A stretch of DNA of 64,000 bases from contig JBNARO010000004.1 of assembly GCA_049718665.1 (NCBI GenBank), forward strand, positions 9,043 through 73,042, written 5' to 3'. Source of the DNA: NZ13-RE01 sp049718665 (GTDB lineage: Bacteria; Dictyoglomota; Dictyoglomia; Dictyoglomales; Dictyoglomaceae). Under the pieces are notes generated by a model. It did no database searches. It saw nothing but the letters and a program-made list of their open reading frames with translations, and had not been told where the DNA came from. Shown one piece after another: positions 23,998 through 33,228 of the stretch; position 1 is the stretch's first letter, and every line of letters starts with the position of its first letter. A program made the translations under genes and the position numbers.

Positions 23998-26900
23998 TTA
24001 AGGAGTAGAACACATTATCATTTCTTCATCAAGCTTTATAATCTTCTCTATAGCTTCTTTATATGTTTTGTAATCCTCTAAATTTATCTCAATTTTCTCC
24101 AATCTAAATATTCTTCTTATCTTTATTCTATTTTCTTCTTTCGTTACATTTCTTTTATAGGTTATCCAAGGATATTTTAAAGAGACATCAATAGGGAATC
24201 TTTTTATTTCCCAAGAAGGTGGCAGATCAATCTCAACTTCTTCTATTTCTTCATAAGGATAATAATAATTTATAGGATATCTTCTTTCGGGTTTTCCTAT
24301 CTCTATAGTAGAAGTTATTTTAGTAAAGATTATGGGATTAAAATAGCTTATGCTATCTCTCTTTATATATTTTTCATTTTCAAAAGAAAATCTAATTATA
24401 ACAGGAAGATCTAAATTTTGAAGGTTCTCGATCGACCAATCTTTAAGGTTCGAACCTGGACATTTAAGATTTACAATTTGAGAAATTGTCTCTTCTTTTT
24501 CTAAGGTTGATGCAGATTTAAAATTCCAACGAGAATATACTGCAAAATATCCTATTGCTTCTAAATTTACTGATGCTATTAATTTACCGCTCTCATCTAC
24601 TTTTAGATTCACATTATAAACTCTTCTATTGTCTTCAGGCTTACTTAGTGGAATCTTAGTAAATATATAGCTTCCATCGTCTTTTAGTATCATTACATCC
24701 GCTCCTTGATCCATTATAGGAACTTCTCCCATAGGAGTATCTTCTGCAGTGCCATCTAAGAATAACCATCCCCCTTTTATAGGAACAGAGCATATAGCAT
24801 GATCAAATTGAAATCCTGGAAGCTCTTTTTTAAGAGCGGTAGAAAATCGAGTATTTACTAAAGTATAATAAGCCTCAATCCCTGCAAGTCTCAACATAGT
24901 AATTAATAATACCGCTTTATCTTTGCAATCTCCATATTTTACTTTAAATATTTCAGGAGCTTGATGAGGCATAACCCCTCTAATTCCATATTCCAAGCCT
25001 ACATATCTTATCTGAGAGATTACATAGTTATATATTGCCTTTATTTTTTCTTCTTTTGTTCTCTTTTCTTGAGTAAGCTCCTTTACCTTTTCTTCTATAG
25101 CCTTATCTCCTCTTATTTGAGGATAAGATATAGAGGCAAACCAATCTGCTAATGTTTCCCAATTAGGATATGTAGTAATCCAAAGTTGTGGGGTGACATT
25201 GGGATAATATGGCATATAAGGTTCAGGAAGGAGAGGCGGAACGTCTTTATATTCCCAGGTGTATATTAAGGAATCTTTCTCCTCAGATATATTTGGCTTT
25301 AGGTCCACATTATATGTTTTATATTTAAACTCAATACCCTTAGGGACTTTTAATTGATATCTACTTAAAATAACTGGATCTTGCCATTGGAAGAAGTAAA
25401 GATCTTGAAATTGCTTGCCAAATACACTTCTTGTAAATTCTTCTACTACATAAAAACATTCTAAAATTGTACCAGGCTCTACACCTGGCATAGATATTAC
25501 AATCTGTCTCTGATCAGTATATAATGGGTAATCCTCTGTTACTGCAAAGTCCTTTATGGATACCGCTTCAAGTTCTTCCCCTGTGGGTTTTATAGTTCTT
25601 GCTCTTAATATTCTTACTAATTCAAAACTGGAATCATAATCTATAACTATTTCTCCATATCTTTCCCTTCCTTTGTCATTCTGTATTTTAATAATACTAT
25701 GATAAATGTTAGTGCAAGAGCCATCTTTATGAACTATTCTTCTTTTTTCATCTAATAATATTACTGCGGGATAATCTAAATATTCTCTTGGAATGGGTTT
25801 TTTAATATACTCACCAATATCAGGAAGACTTATAGTCTCTTCTCTTAGATAAGAAAGGTATTCCCTTAGTTTTTGATATCCTGGCTCTAAATCCAACGCT
25901 TTCTCAAAGCAACTTATTGCCTTTTCCTTTTCTCCTCTAAGATGAAGAATTTCTCCAATATTAAGATAGATGTCAGGATAATAGGGAGAAATCTTAAAAG
26001 TGGAGTTTAATAATTCAAAGGCTTTATCTTCTTCCCCTTTTGATATAAGAATTTCTGATTTTTCTAAATATATCCACAAGTCTCTTGGATCTTTTTTCTC
26101 AAGACTTTCAAGAATTTTCTCTGCAAGGTCCCATCTTCCTATCTTCTTAGAGAGGTAATATAAAGAGTATATTCCTTCCCAATATTCTGAGTCCTTTTCA
26201 AAGATATTTATATATTTTTCTAAGGCTTTAGAATACTGGTTTCTTACTTCATACCACCATCCTCTTAAATAGTCCTTTATAATACTTCCTGGAAAGTTTT
26301 CCTCTATAAATCTTATTTGATCATCTGCTTCCTTTAACCATCCTTTTTTAAGATAAATTCTTGAAAGGATAGTTCTTACTTGGAAAGCATAAGGGTTTTC
26401 CTTTAATATAGATTTCAGATAATCAATAGCTTCTTCATATCTCCCATAAGAATAGCTGTAGAAAGCAAGATATGTAAAGACTTGAGTAAAAGATGGAACT
26501 TTATAAGATGCCTGAAGAATTAATTCCTTACCTTTTTCCTCCTTTCCCATATAAAGATATAGTCTTCCTAAGAAGTATTTTATCAAGGACGAATCAGGAT
26601 TAATTCTTAGAGCCATTTGTAATAACTCTTCTGCTTTACTGTAAATTCCTTTTTCTGTTAAAAGATACCCTGCAAAGAGATAATATACAGGAATATAAGA
26701 TACTTCTTCTGCTAAAGAAAGCTCTGGATTTTCCTCATCAAACTTAAAGATTCTTCTTGAAAAATCTTTCTGTTCCTTAGAAAATTTTATCCCCTCTATG
26801 GGATTTCCTGATGTATCAGTAATAGAGAAGAAAAATCCCCAATCTCCTTCAGAATTTGCTACTTTAATTAAAATCTTATGCCATCCTAAGGAGAGATTTG

Positions 26901-27699
26901 CTCTTAAAATATTTTGACCGAAATAAGAAGATCTTTCTGCTTCTTCTTTTATACAAGGGAAGTCATCAATCCACAAAATTATACTTTCAGAACTTCCTAT
27001 ATTTATTAAAACTTCTTGGGATTTTGGAAGATAAAGATATGTCAGTGCATACCCTACACTCCATTTATTGGGATATAAAATGTTATAAAAACTTACATAA
27101 CCAGTATTAGAAGAAACATTTGGGCTAAACCATCTTACTTCCATTCCGCCTTTTCCCAAATAGCTCTTTTCCAAATTAATTTCCTTTTCAGGAGGATATT
27201 CTTTATAAAATCCTGAATTTCCTACATTATCAAAGGGGCCTATAATTAACCATTCATCAATAAATCCTTTTCTTTCCTTAAATTTCTTTAATTCCTCTAT
27301 ATCGTTAGTACTACATAAGCTTTGCCAATAAAGGTAATCTAAATACTCAGATCTTTGTGGATAATCTTTTAAAAGAGTTTTAAAATATGGAATCTTCCCA
27401 AGGTCTTTCCATATTTCTCTCCCCAAAAGTCCTAAAACATTATGCCAATAAGATTTAGGATTTAATTTAATTGCTTTTTCCCAGAAGGTCCATGCAGTCT
27501 CTGGCTTATCTTCTAAAAGATAGAGAAGAGCTAATCCAATATTGGATAAGTAATTGTCTTGGCTTGCAAGCCATATATTTTTTGATATCTCCCAGTTATT
27601 GTTAATTAGAGCTTTCCATGGATCATTTAATTCTTGGGCAAAAAGGGGGAAGATAATTAAAGATATAAAGATCAAAATTATTAAAATCTTTCTTCTCAT
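23998..27699 (-). CDS. secreted TPR / DUF3857 / transglutaminase-like protein
   Basis: A very long (1233-residue) exported protein with a signal peptide (about 1-21, ending Leu-Phe-Ala-Gln). After a mixed beta region (about 140-310) come many tetratricopeptide repeats (about 325-620; for example AEELLQMALRINPDSSLIKY and AISCFEKALDLEPGYQKLRE). Then follow a DUF3857-like domain and a transglutaminase/cysteine-protease core. That core shows the full triad: Cys at about 925 in KYGDCKDKAVLL, His about 967 in FDHAICSV and Asp about 982 in FLDGTAED. It probably works outside the membrane in binding or processing. It overlaps the ImmA-like gene by 4 nt. Confidence 0.82.
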   Translation of the reverse strand: MRRKILIILIFISLIIFPLFAQELNDPWKALINNNWEISKNIWLASQDNYLSNIGLALLYLLEDKPETAWTFWEKAIKLNPKSYWHNVLGLLGREIWKDLGKIPYFKTLLKDYPQRSEYLDYLYWQSLCSTNDIEELKKFKERKGFIDEWLIIGPFDNVGNSGFYKEYPPEKEINLEKSYLGKGGMEVRWFSPNVSSNTGYVSFYNILYPNKWSVGYALTYLYLPKSQEVLINIGSSESIILWIDDFPCIKEEAERSSYFGQNILRANLSLGWHKILIKVANSEGDWGFFFSITDTSGNPIEGIKFSKEQKDFSRRIFKFDEENPELSLAEEVSYIPVYYLFAGYLLTEKGIYSKAEELLQMALRINPDSSLIKYFLGRLYLYMGKEEKGKELILQASYKVPSFTQVFTYLAFYSYSYGRYEEAIDYLKSILKENPYAFQVRTILSRIYLKKGWLKEADDQIRFIEENFPGSIIKDYLRGWWYEVRNQYSKALEKYINIFEKDSEYWEGIYSLYYLSKKIGRWDLAEKILESLEKKDPRDLWIYLEKSEILISKGEEDKAFELLNSTFKISPYYPDIYLNIGEILHLRGEKEKAISCFEKALDLEPGYQKLREYLSYLREETISLPDIGEYIKKPIPREYLDYPAVILLDEKRRIVHKDGSCTNIYHSIIKIQNDKGRERYGEIVIDYDSSFELVRILRARTIKPTGEELEAVSIKDFAVTEDYPLYTDQRQIVISMPGVEPGTILECFYVVEEFTRSVFGKQFQDLYFFQWQDPVILSRYQLKVPKGIEFKYKTYNVDLKPNISEEKDSLIYTWEYKDVPPLLPEPYMPYYPNVTPQLWITTYPNWETLADWFASISYPQIRGDKAIEEKVKELTQEKRTKEEKIKAIYNYVISQIRYVGLEYGIRGVMPHQAPEIFKVKYGDCKDKAVLLITMLRLAGIEAYYTLVNTRFSTALKKELPGFQFDHAICSVPIKGGWLFLDGTAEDTPMGEVPIMDQGADVMILKDDGSYIFTKIPLSKPEDNRRVYNVNLKVDESGKLIASVNLEAIGYFAVYSRWNFKSASTLEKEETISQIVNLKCPGSNLKDWSIENLQNLDLPVIIRFSFENEKYIKRDSISYFNPIIFTKITSTIEIGKPERRYPINYYYPYEEIEEVEIDLPPSWEIKRFPIDVSLKYPWITYKRNVTKEENRIKIRRIFRLEKIEINLEDYKTYKEAIEKIIKLDEEMIMCSTP

Positions 27700-28139
27700 A
27701 ATCTATTCTCCCTTTTTAACATTTCCAATCTTTTTCTTAATGTTTCTTGAGAAACCATAAATATTCTTGATATTTTTGACGATGGAAGAGTAAGATATCT
27801 TTCTAATAAAAAATATGGCAAAAGTAAGGTTCCTGCAAAGTTATCTGCTTCAAGGTCTAAGATATCTCTTTCCTTCTCTATGAGAAAGGATGATTTTTGA
27901 TGGAGAAAGAAATGTCCCAGTTCATGAGCAATAGTAAATCTTTGTCTTACCAACGGATGAGATTCATTTACAATTATTGCCTGGAGATTTTTCCCTAAAT
28001 ATAAAAATCCCGCAACTTTTTGGGGAAGAGAAGAAGATATTACTTCAAGCCCTAATCCATATGCAATAACATCAGGCTTTACTGGGGGCTTTCCAGTAGA
28101 GAAGTATAAAAGAATTTCCTTAACCAGGTCTTCGTACAT
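27696..28139 (-). CDS. ImmA/IrrE family metallopeptidase
   Basis: A 147-residue protein with a zinc peptidase motif HELGH (residues 72-76) in FTIAHELGHFFLH and the downstream LEADNFAGTLLLP that supplies the third ligand Glu. Members cleave cognate repressors, as ImmA does to ImmR and IrrE to DdrO. The XRE-type gene directly upstream overlaps it by 20 nt and is the likely target. No integrative element is visible around it. It is coupled to the large transglutaminase protein through an ATGA overlap. Confidence 0.87.
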   Translation of the reverse strand: MYEDLVKEILLYFSTGKPPVKPDVIAYGLGLEVISSSLPQKVAGFLYLGKNLQAIIVNESHPLVRQRFTIAHELGHFFLHQKSSFLIEKERDILDLEADNFAGTLLLPYFLLERYLTLPSSKISRIFMVSQETLRKRLEMLKRENRL

Positions 28140-28437
28140 TCTTCTTCCTTTCTAAGGATTCAATAAGTTGAATTATCATTTTTCTTTCATCTTCGTCCAA
28201 ATTTGTATTTGCCCTTAAAAAAGCTTCTAAACTTTCGTTTTCTTCTCTACTAAATAATGCTGCAGGAGTTAGACCAAAACACGACGCAATTTTTTCCAAT
28301 GCTTTTAGAGAAGGATTTTTTAATCCCCTTTCAATCAAGGAGATATAGGAAAGTGAAAGTCCAGTTCTTTTAGATAATTCTTCTAAGGTTAAATTTCTCT
28401 CTTTTCTTAACTCTCTGATCTTTTTCCCAACGTTCAT
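28120..28437 (-). CDS. XRE-family helix-turn-helix regulator
   Basis: A 105-residue protein with a Cro/CI-type helix-turn-helix at residues 5-60: IRELRKERNLTLEELSKRTG, LSLSYISLIERGLKNPSLKA, and LEKIASCFGL. A short C-terminal helix-rich tail (ENESLEAFLRANTNLDEDER) probably dimerises or is the site cut by the adjacent ImmA/IrrE peptidase. It begins the three-gene operon and is divergent to murJ with only 73 nt between them, so it could control both. The signal that triggers cleavage is unknown. Confidence 0.85.
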   Translation of the reverse strand: MNVGKKIRELRKERNLTLEELSKRTGLSLSYISLIERGLKNPSLKALEKIASCFGLTPAALFSREENESLEAFLRANTNLDEDERKMIIQLIESLERKKNVRRPG

Positions 28438-28465
28438 AGCTTAATTTTAATCTTGAATTTCTTTT

Positions 28466-28493
28466 TTGTTAAGAGATAATTTTTTGATATAAT
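28466..28493 (+). promoter_or_regulatory. candidate promoter for murJ
   Basis: TTGTTA (28466-28471), a 16-nt spacer and TATAAT (28488-28493), ending 17 nt before the murJ start. The short distance leaves little leader. Confidence 0.5.
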
Positions 28494-28510
28494 ATCTCTG
28501 TTTTAAGACT

Positions 28511-30121
28511 ATGGATAAGAGAAGTATTCTGCAAAGATTGAAGAGATTGTTTTTAAGACAGAGTATAACAGAGGCAGCAGTCCTCATCACTCTCATGGCT
28601 ACTTTTAGTAGATTTTTAGGTTTCCTAAGAGAGACGATGATTGCTGCCTTCTTTGGAGCAAAAAAATTTACCGATAGTTTTGTAGTAGCCAGTGCGGTTC
28701 CTAGCATATTGGCGGGATTAGTTGCAGGTGCCATCTCCTCAGTATTTATCCCATTATATGCAGAATGGAAAGAAAAATATGGAAAAGAAGAATCAGAGAG
28801 ATTTGCAAGTATTCTTCTTTCTAATATTTTTGCAATCCTCTTTTTTGTAACAATTTTATCTTATATATTATCCCCAATAATTATTTCAATTCTTGCTCCT
28901 GGATTTAATGAAGAGTCCAAAAATCTTGCTATTTATCTTTCGTATATTATGCTTCCTTCTATTATTTTTTGGGGAACCTATGGGTTGGTTACAGGAATAT
29001 TTAATTCTCAAAAAAGTTTCTTTTTACCTAATCTTGCTGGGGTATTGGGAAATGTAATTTTCATTATTTTTATATTTTTTCTTCATAAATATCTTGGAGT
29101 ATACGCCCTTGCTTGGGGAAGTTTAGCTAATGTAGTATTTCAATATGTTGTTCTTCTTCCATATCTTTCAAAGATTGGTTTTCATCTTAAGTGGGAATTA
29201 AATTTTAAATACGAAGGAGTTAAAAAGGCATTATATCTTATTGCACCTATCTTTATTGCCCAAAGTATTGGACTTATAAATATGGCAGTGGATAGAATTT
29301 TTGGATCCTATCTTCCTGAGGGAAGTATTTCCGCATTAAATTATGCCAGTAGATTGTATCAACTTCCCTTAAATTTATTTGTTAATGCTCTTGCTAGCGC
29401 AACCTATACGGATTTTGCATTTATTGCCCAAAGCGAAGATCTTTCTAATCTTAAAACTTCTATGGAAAAGACCTTAAGAGCAGTATTATTCTTTGTTATT
29501 CCTGCCTCGTTGGGTTTTATGTTTTTAGCAAAACCTATAGTCCAACTTGCTTTTGAAAGAGGGCTTTTTGATTCTCTTGCCACAAAAAGAACTTCAGAAT
29601 CTTTGATCTTTTATTCTCTTGGTCTTACATTTATGTCCATAAATACTATTCTTGTTAGAGTTTTCTTTTCCCTCCACGACACAAAAACTCCTACTATAAA
29701 TTCTATTATAGCTCTTATTTCAAATATTCTTTTAAATCTTATATTCATAAAGCCCTTAGCTCATATGGGACTTGCCTTAGCTACTTCCTGTGCTTCCTTT
29801 ATTTCTACTATTCTTCTTTATAGGTCTCTAAAAAAGAAAATTTATGAGCCTTTTAGTAAGGATCTATTTGAAAAAATAAAATTGTTTATTATTGGTGGAG
29901 CAATAATTGGATTTATTGCCTTTTTCTCTTATAATTTCTTATGGTCAATCCTACCTAAGAATCAGCTCAGTTTAGCTATTTCTCTACTTTCCTCTATAGG
30001 AGCTTCAGTTTTGGTTTATCTTTACTTAGGTTCAAAATGGAAGCTCGAGGAAGCGAGAAGAATATTTAGTATCTTCCGCAGAAACCTCGAGCTTCTTTCC
30101 CAATTTATGGGATTAAAGTAG
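28511..30121 (+). CDS. murJ: lipid II flippase MurJ (MVF family)
   Basis: A 536-residue membrane protein with about 14 hydrophobic segments, the MurJ/MviN topology. Typical landmarks are TLMATFSRFLGFLRETMIAAFFGA at the start (TM1, with the conserved Arg residues) and SAVPSILAGLVAGAISSVFIPLYAE. It flips lipid II across the cytoplasmic membrane for cell wall synthesis. The ATG at 28511 has little Shine-Dalgarno match. Its 3' end overlaps a convergent aminopeptidase by 9 nt. Confidence 0.88.
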   Translation: MDKRSILQRLKRLFLRQSITEAAVLITLMATFSRFLGFLRETMIAAFFGAKKFTDSFVVASAVPSILAGLVAGAISSVFIPLYAEWKEKYGKEESERFASILLSNIFAILFFVTILSYILSPIIISILAPGFNEESKNLAIYLSYIMLPSIIFWGTYGLVTGIFNSQKSFFLPNLAGVLGNVIFIIFIFFLHKYLGVYALAWGSLANVVFQYVVLLPYLSKIGFHLKWELNFKYEGVKKALYLIAPIFIAQSIGLINMAVDRIFGSYLPEGSISALNYASRLYQLPLNLFVNALASATYTDFAFIAQSEDLSNLKTSMEKTLRAVLFFVIPASLGFMFLAKPIVQLAFERGLFDSLATKRTSESLIFYSLGLTFMSINTILVRVFFSLHDTKTPTINSIIALISNILLNLIFIKPLAHMGLALATSCASFISTILLYRSLKKKIYEPFSKDLFEKIKLFIIGGAIIGFIAFFSYNFLWSILPKNQLSLAISLLSSIGASVLVYLYLGSKWKLEEARRIFSIFRRNLELLSQFMGLK

Positions 30122-31126
30122 TTTTTCCTCTTCTTCTACTAAAAAGGTCAAAAGTTTTACAGCATTTTCTACATCATTTAAATCTACCATTTCATGAGGA
30201 GAATGGACATATCTTGTAGGAATAGATAAGGTTCCACTAATAATTCCTTCTCCCGTAGTTTGTAAGGCTGCTGCATTAGTTCCTCCTCTTAATAAAACTT
30301 CTATTTGATAAGGGATATTTTTCTTCTCCGCCAAATTTCTTAGTTTTTCTACGACCTTTCTATCACTTATGGAGACACTATCTTTAATCTTTATAGCGGG
30401 ACCACTCCCTAAGTTAAGAGACATTCTTTTATTTCCCTTTGGGGTATCAGAATGGAGAGTAACATCCACAGCAATTGCCATATCTGGCTTTATATTAAAA
30501 GCTACAGTACTTGCTCCTACAAGCCCCATCTCTTCCTGAACTGTAAAGGTAGCATATAAATTATGATAGGGTTTAGATCTTTTTAGAACCTCAATAATTA
30601 TGGCACATCCAATTCTATCATCCATAGCTTTGGATATTACTCTTTCTCCTAAATCAATAAAGGGTGCATAATAAACCCCAAATGTCCCTGGAGGGACTAA
30701 TTTTTCTGCACTTTCTTTGTCTTTTACACCAATATCTACAAAAATTTTATCAAAATTAAGCTCTCTCATATTTTTAGTTAACTCTTCTTGAGTTTCCCCT
30801 TCTACCCCTATAACTCCTTTTATATTATTTGGGAAAGATATAGTTGATCCTAAGAGATTATATGGAGAAATCCCTCCTATCCCCTCAATTCTAATAAAAC
30901 CCTTTTCATCTATATATGTGGCAACTACGCCAATTTCATCCATATGGGCATCTAAGAGGAGTTTTTCATTACTTCTTCCCTTTTTCCAAACAATGAGATT
31001 TCCCAATTTATCTATCTCATATCCATCTACAAAATTTTTTACTTCATCTAAAATAACATTCCTTATCTCTACTTCTCTTCCACTGGGAGAGGAAACTTGT
31101 GTAAGTTTTTGTATTAATTCTTTCAT
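30113..31126 (-). CDS. M42 family aminopeptidase / endoglucanase-like (third of three)
   Basis: A 337-residue M42 peptidase with metal-site motifs in order: LLDAHMDEIGV, ISKAMDDRIGC, the catalytic EE in TVQEEMGLVGAS, AVDVTLHSD and the final His in RYVHSPHEMVDL. It is the last of three tandem paralogues; its ATG overlaps the previous stop (ATGA). M42 enzymes form dodecameric TET complexes that trim peptides, and several are misannotated as cellulases. Specificity (acidic, neutral or basic N-terminal residues) cannot be read from this. Confidence 0.9.
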   Translation of the reverse strand: MKELIQKLTQVSSPSGREVEIRNVILDEVKNFVDGYEIDKLGNLIVWKKGRSNEKLLLDAHMDEIGVVATYIDEKGFIRIEGIGGISPYNLLGSTISFPNNIKGVIGVEGETQEELTKNMRELNFDKIFVDIGVKDKESAEKLVPPGTFGVYYAPFIDLGERVISKAMDDRIGCAIIIEVLKRSKPYHNLYATFTVQEEMGLVGASTVAFNIKPDMAIAVDVTLHSDTPKGNKRMSLNLGSGPAIKIKDSVSISDRKVVEKLRNLAEKKNIPYQIEVLLRGGTNAAALQTTGEGIISGTLSIPTRYVHSPHEMVDLNDVENAVKLLTFLVEEEEKLL

Positions 31127-32130
31127 TCTTCAACCTCCTTTTCTAAAAGAATAGATATTAACTTTAAAGTATTTTCATAATCTGCTAAATTCATAACGCA
31201 TAAAGGAGAATGAATATATCTTGAAGGAATAGAAATTACAAGAGAAGGAGTTCCAGAAGCTAATGCAATGATTCTTGCATCGGTTCCTCCTACTGTTCTT
31301 CTCTTTATCTGATAAGGGATATTATTCTCTTTTGCGACTTTTAATACAAAGTTAAATAATCTCTCATCATTTGCATATCCTGAATGTACAGGGGTAATAA
31401 CAGGACCCTTGCCCAATTCTGTAGATCTTCTTGCTTCTGGAAATTCTGGATTATCTCCTGATGTTGTTGTCTCAAAAACAAAAGCAAAGTCAGGTTTTAT
31501 TCTCTCAGAGGCTATCTTCGCACCTTTACCTCCTACTTCTTCCTGAACAGAAAATACAAAATATGTATCATAAGCTAAATTAATAGGTTTCTCTATCAAG
31601 TCTATTAAGAGGGAACATCCTCCTCTATCGTCTAATCCCTTTCCTGAGAACCATTCTTTGTGAATCATAGAATTTCCTGCAAAAGCAACAAAATCACCAA
31701 TTTTAACTTTACCTTCCACTTCTGTTCTTTTTGTTGCTCCAATATCTACTTTTATATCGTTAAAGTTTGGAGGAATTAATAAATCATCCCTTTGAAGATG
31801 AATAGCTTTATAACCAATAATTCCCGGAATTTCTCTTTCTCCAACTAACACCTTTTTACCAATAATTGCTCGAACATCTACCGACCCAATGGGAATTATG
31901 CTCAATTTTCCATCCTCTTCAATATTACTAACCATAAATCCTACCTCATCCATATGGGCAGAAAGTATCAATTTTTTACTATTTCTCCCCTTTTTCCATG
32001 CGATAAGATTTCCTAATACATCCTCTTCAAGCCCTTCAACCTTATCCTTTATCTTCTCTTTTACAAACTCCCTTACTCTTTTTTCATATCCAGAAACACC
32101 ACTAATTTCTGTTAATTCCTTTAAATACAA
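31123..32130 (-). CDS. M42 family aminopeptidase (second of three)
   Basis: A 335-residue M42 peptidase: LSAHMDEVGFMV, GKGLDDRGGC, SVQEEVGGKGA, FVFETTTSGDNPE (Glu instead of Asp at that ligand) and RYIHSPLCVMNL. The start is set at a TTG, because a strong GGGGAGGTGA ribosome site sits 6 nt upstream within the last codons of the upstream paralogue; a more upstream ATG lies inside that gene with no site. The three genes form one operon, and paralogues might co-assemble into mixed TET particles. Confidence 0.88.
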   Translation of the reverse strand: MYLKELTEISGVSGYEKRVREFVKEKIKDKVEGLEEDVLGNLIAWKKGRNSKKLILSAHMDEVGFMVSNIEEDGKLSIIPIGSVDVRAIIGKKVLVGEREIPGIIGYKAIHLQRDDLLIPPNFNDIKVDIGATKRTEVEGKVKIGDFVAFAGNSMIHKEWFSGKGLDDRGGCSLLIDLIEKPINLAYDTYFVFSVQEEVGGKGAKIASERIKPDFAFVFETTTSGDNPEFPEARRSTELGKGPVITPVHSGYANDERLFNFVLKVAKENNIPYQIKRRTVGGTDARIIALASGTPSLVISIPSRYIHSPLCVMNLADYENTLKLISILLEKEVEE

Positions 32131-32131
32131 A

Positions 32132-33142
32132 TTATTCACCTCCCCTTGCAATAAAATAAGAAAGAAGTCTTGCAGTCTCCTCTAAATCCTTTAAATTTAC
32201 TATCTCATAAGGAGTATGCATATATCTTAAAGGGATAGAAACAAGTATGGTAGCAATTCCACCTGCAGTTATTTGAACAATATCGGTATCAGTATAACTT
32301 ATTGGTCCTGTAGGCTCAATTTGATAATTGACAGATATTTTTTCTGCTAAGCTCTTTATCTTTTCAAAATACTCGTATGAGATTACAGGACCTATATCAA
32401 AGACAGGTCCTTTTCCTGTCTCAATTTTAGGGTAGGATGGGCGTGAAGTATCTGCATGAGTCACATCTAAGATTATAGCAAGATCTGGTTTTATTCTATA
32501 TGCAGGTCCTCGAGCTCCAGTGGTTCCATCCTCTTCTCTGACATTAAAAATAAAATAACTTTCTGCTTTTGGAATAAAATCATTTAAAAGTTCCATGGTG
32601 TAAAGAAGAACTGCACAACTTGCTCTATTATCCAATGCTTTTCCTGTGAAATACTTTTCAGATAGTAAAAATGGCTCAGAAGTAAAATTTCCAGTATCTC
32701 CAATACTTACTTTCTCTGCATTTTCTACCATATCGATAAAAAGCTCATCAAGAGATGGAACCTTTTTTCTACTTTCTTCTGTTTGAAGATGAGGTTCTAA
32801 CATTCCTACAACTCCATAGGCAATATTTCCATCTCTTGTATGAAATCTCAATCTTTGAGAAATAATAGCTTTGGGATCGACTTTACCAAAAGTAGAAAAT
32901 CTAAAAAAGTTTCCAGATTCCTTTTTTGTTAATATAAATCCTATTTCATCTACATGAGCAAAAAGGGCAATTTTCTTTCCTTTTCCTTCTTTTCTAACAA
33001 TAAGATTTCCTTGTCTGTCGATCTCTGTCTCGGTATTTTTGATTTTTTCCGCCTCTTTCTTTATATACTCTATTACTTCTTTTTCATATCCTGATGGTCC
33101 ATCTAAAGAAGATAAATTCTTCAAAACCTCTATTAAGTCCAC
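32132..33142 (-). CDS. M42 family aminopeptidase (first of three)
   Basis: A 336-residue M42 peptidase with LFAHVDEIGFIL, GKALDNRASC, NVREEDGTTGARG, IILDVTHADTSR and RYMHTPYEIVNL. In this copy Asn follows the conserved Asp (LDNR rather than DDR). The GTG at 33142 is chosen because AAAGGAGGAC lies 7 nt upstream; a longer reading frame from an ATG at 33181 exists but adds residues unlike the family's usual N-terminus. It heads the M42 operon. Confidence 0.87.
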   Translation of the reverse strand: MDLIEVLKNLSSLDGPSGYEKEVIEYIKKEAEKIKNTETEIDRQGNLIVRKEGKGKKIALFAHVDEIGFILTKKESGNFFRFSTFGKVDPKAIISQRLRFHTRDGNIAYGVVGMLEPHLQTEESRKKVPSLDELFIDMVENAEKVSIGDTGNFTSEPFLLSEKYFTGKALDNRASCAVLLYTMELLNDFIPKAESYFIFNVREEDGTTGARGPAYRIKPDLAIILDVTHADTSRPSYPKIETGKGPVFDIGPVISYEYFEKIKSLAEKISVNYQIEPTGPISYTDTDIVQITAGGIATILVSIPLRYMHTPYEIVNLKDLEETARLLSYFIARGGE

Positions 33143-33228
33143 CTTTTGTCCTCCTTTCTTTGAAAAGTAAAAATACTTCATTTATTATAAAAGAAAACTA
33201 TAGGTTTAAAAGAGAGGGCAAAGGGTTT

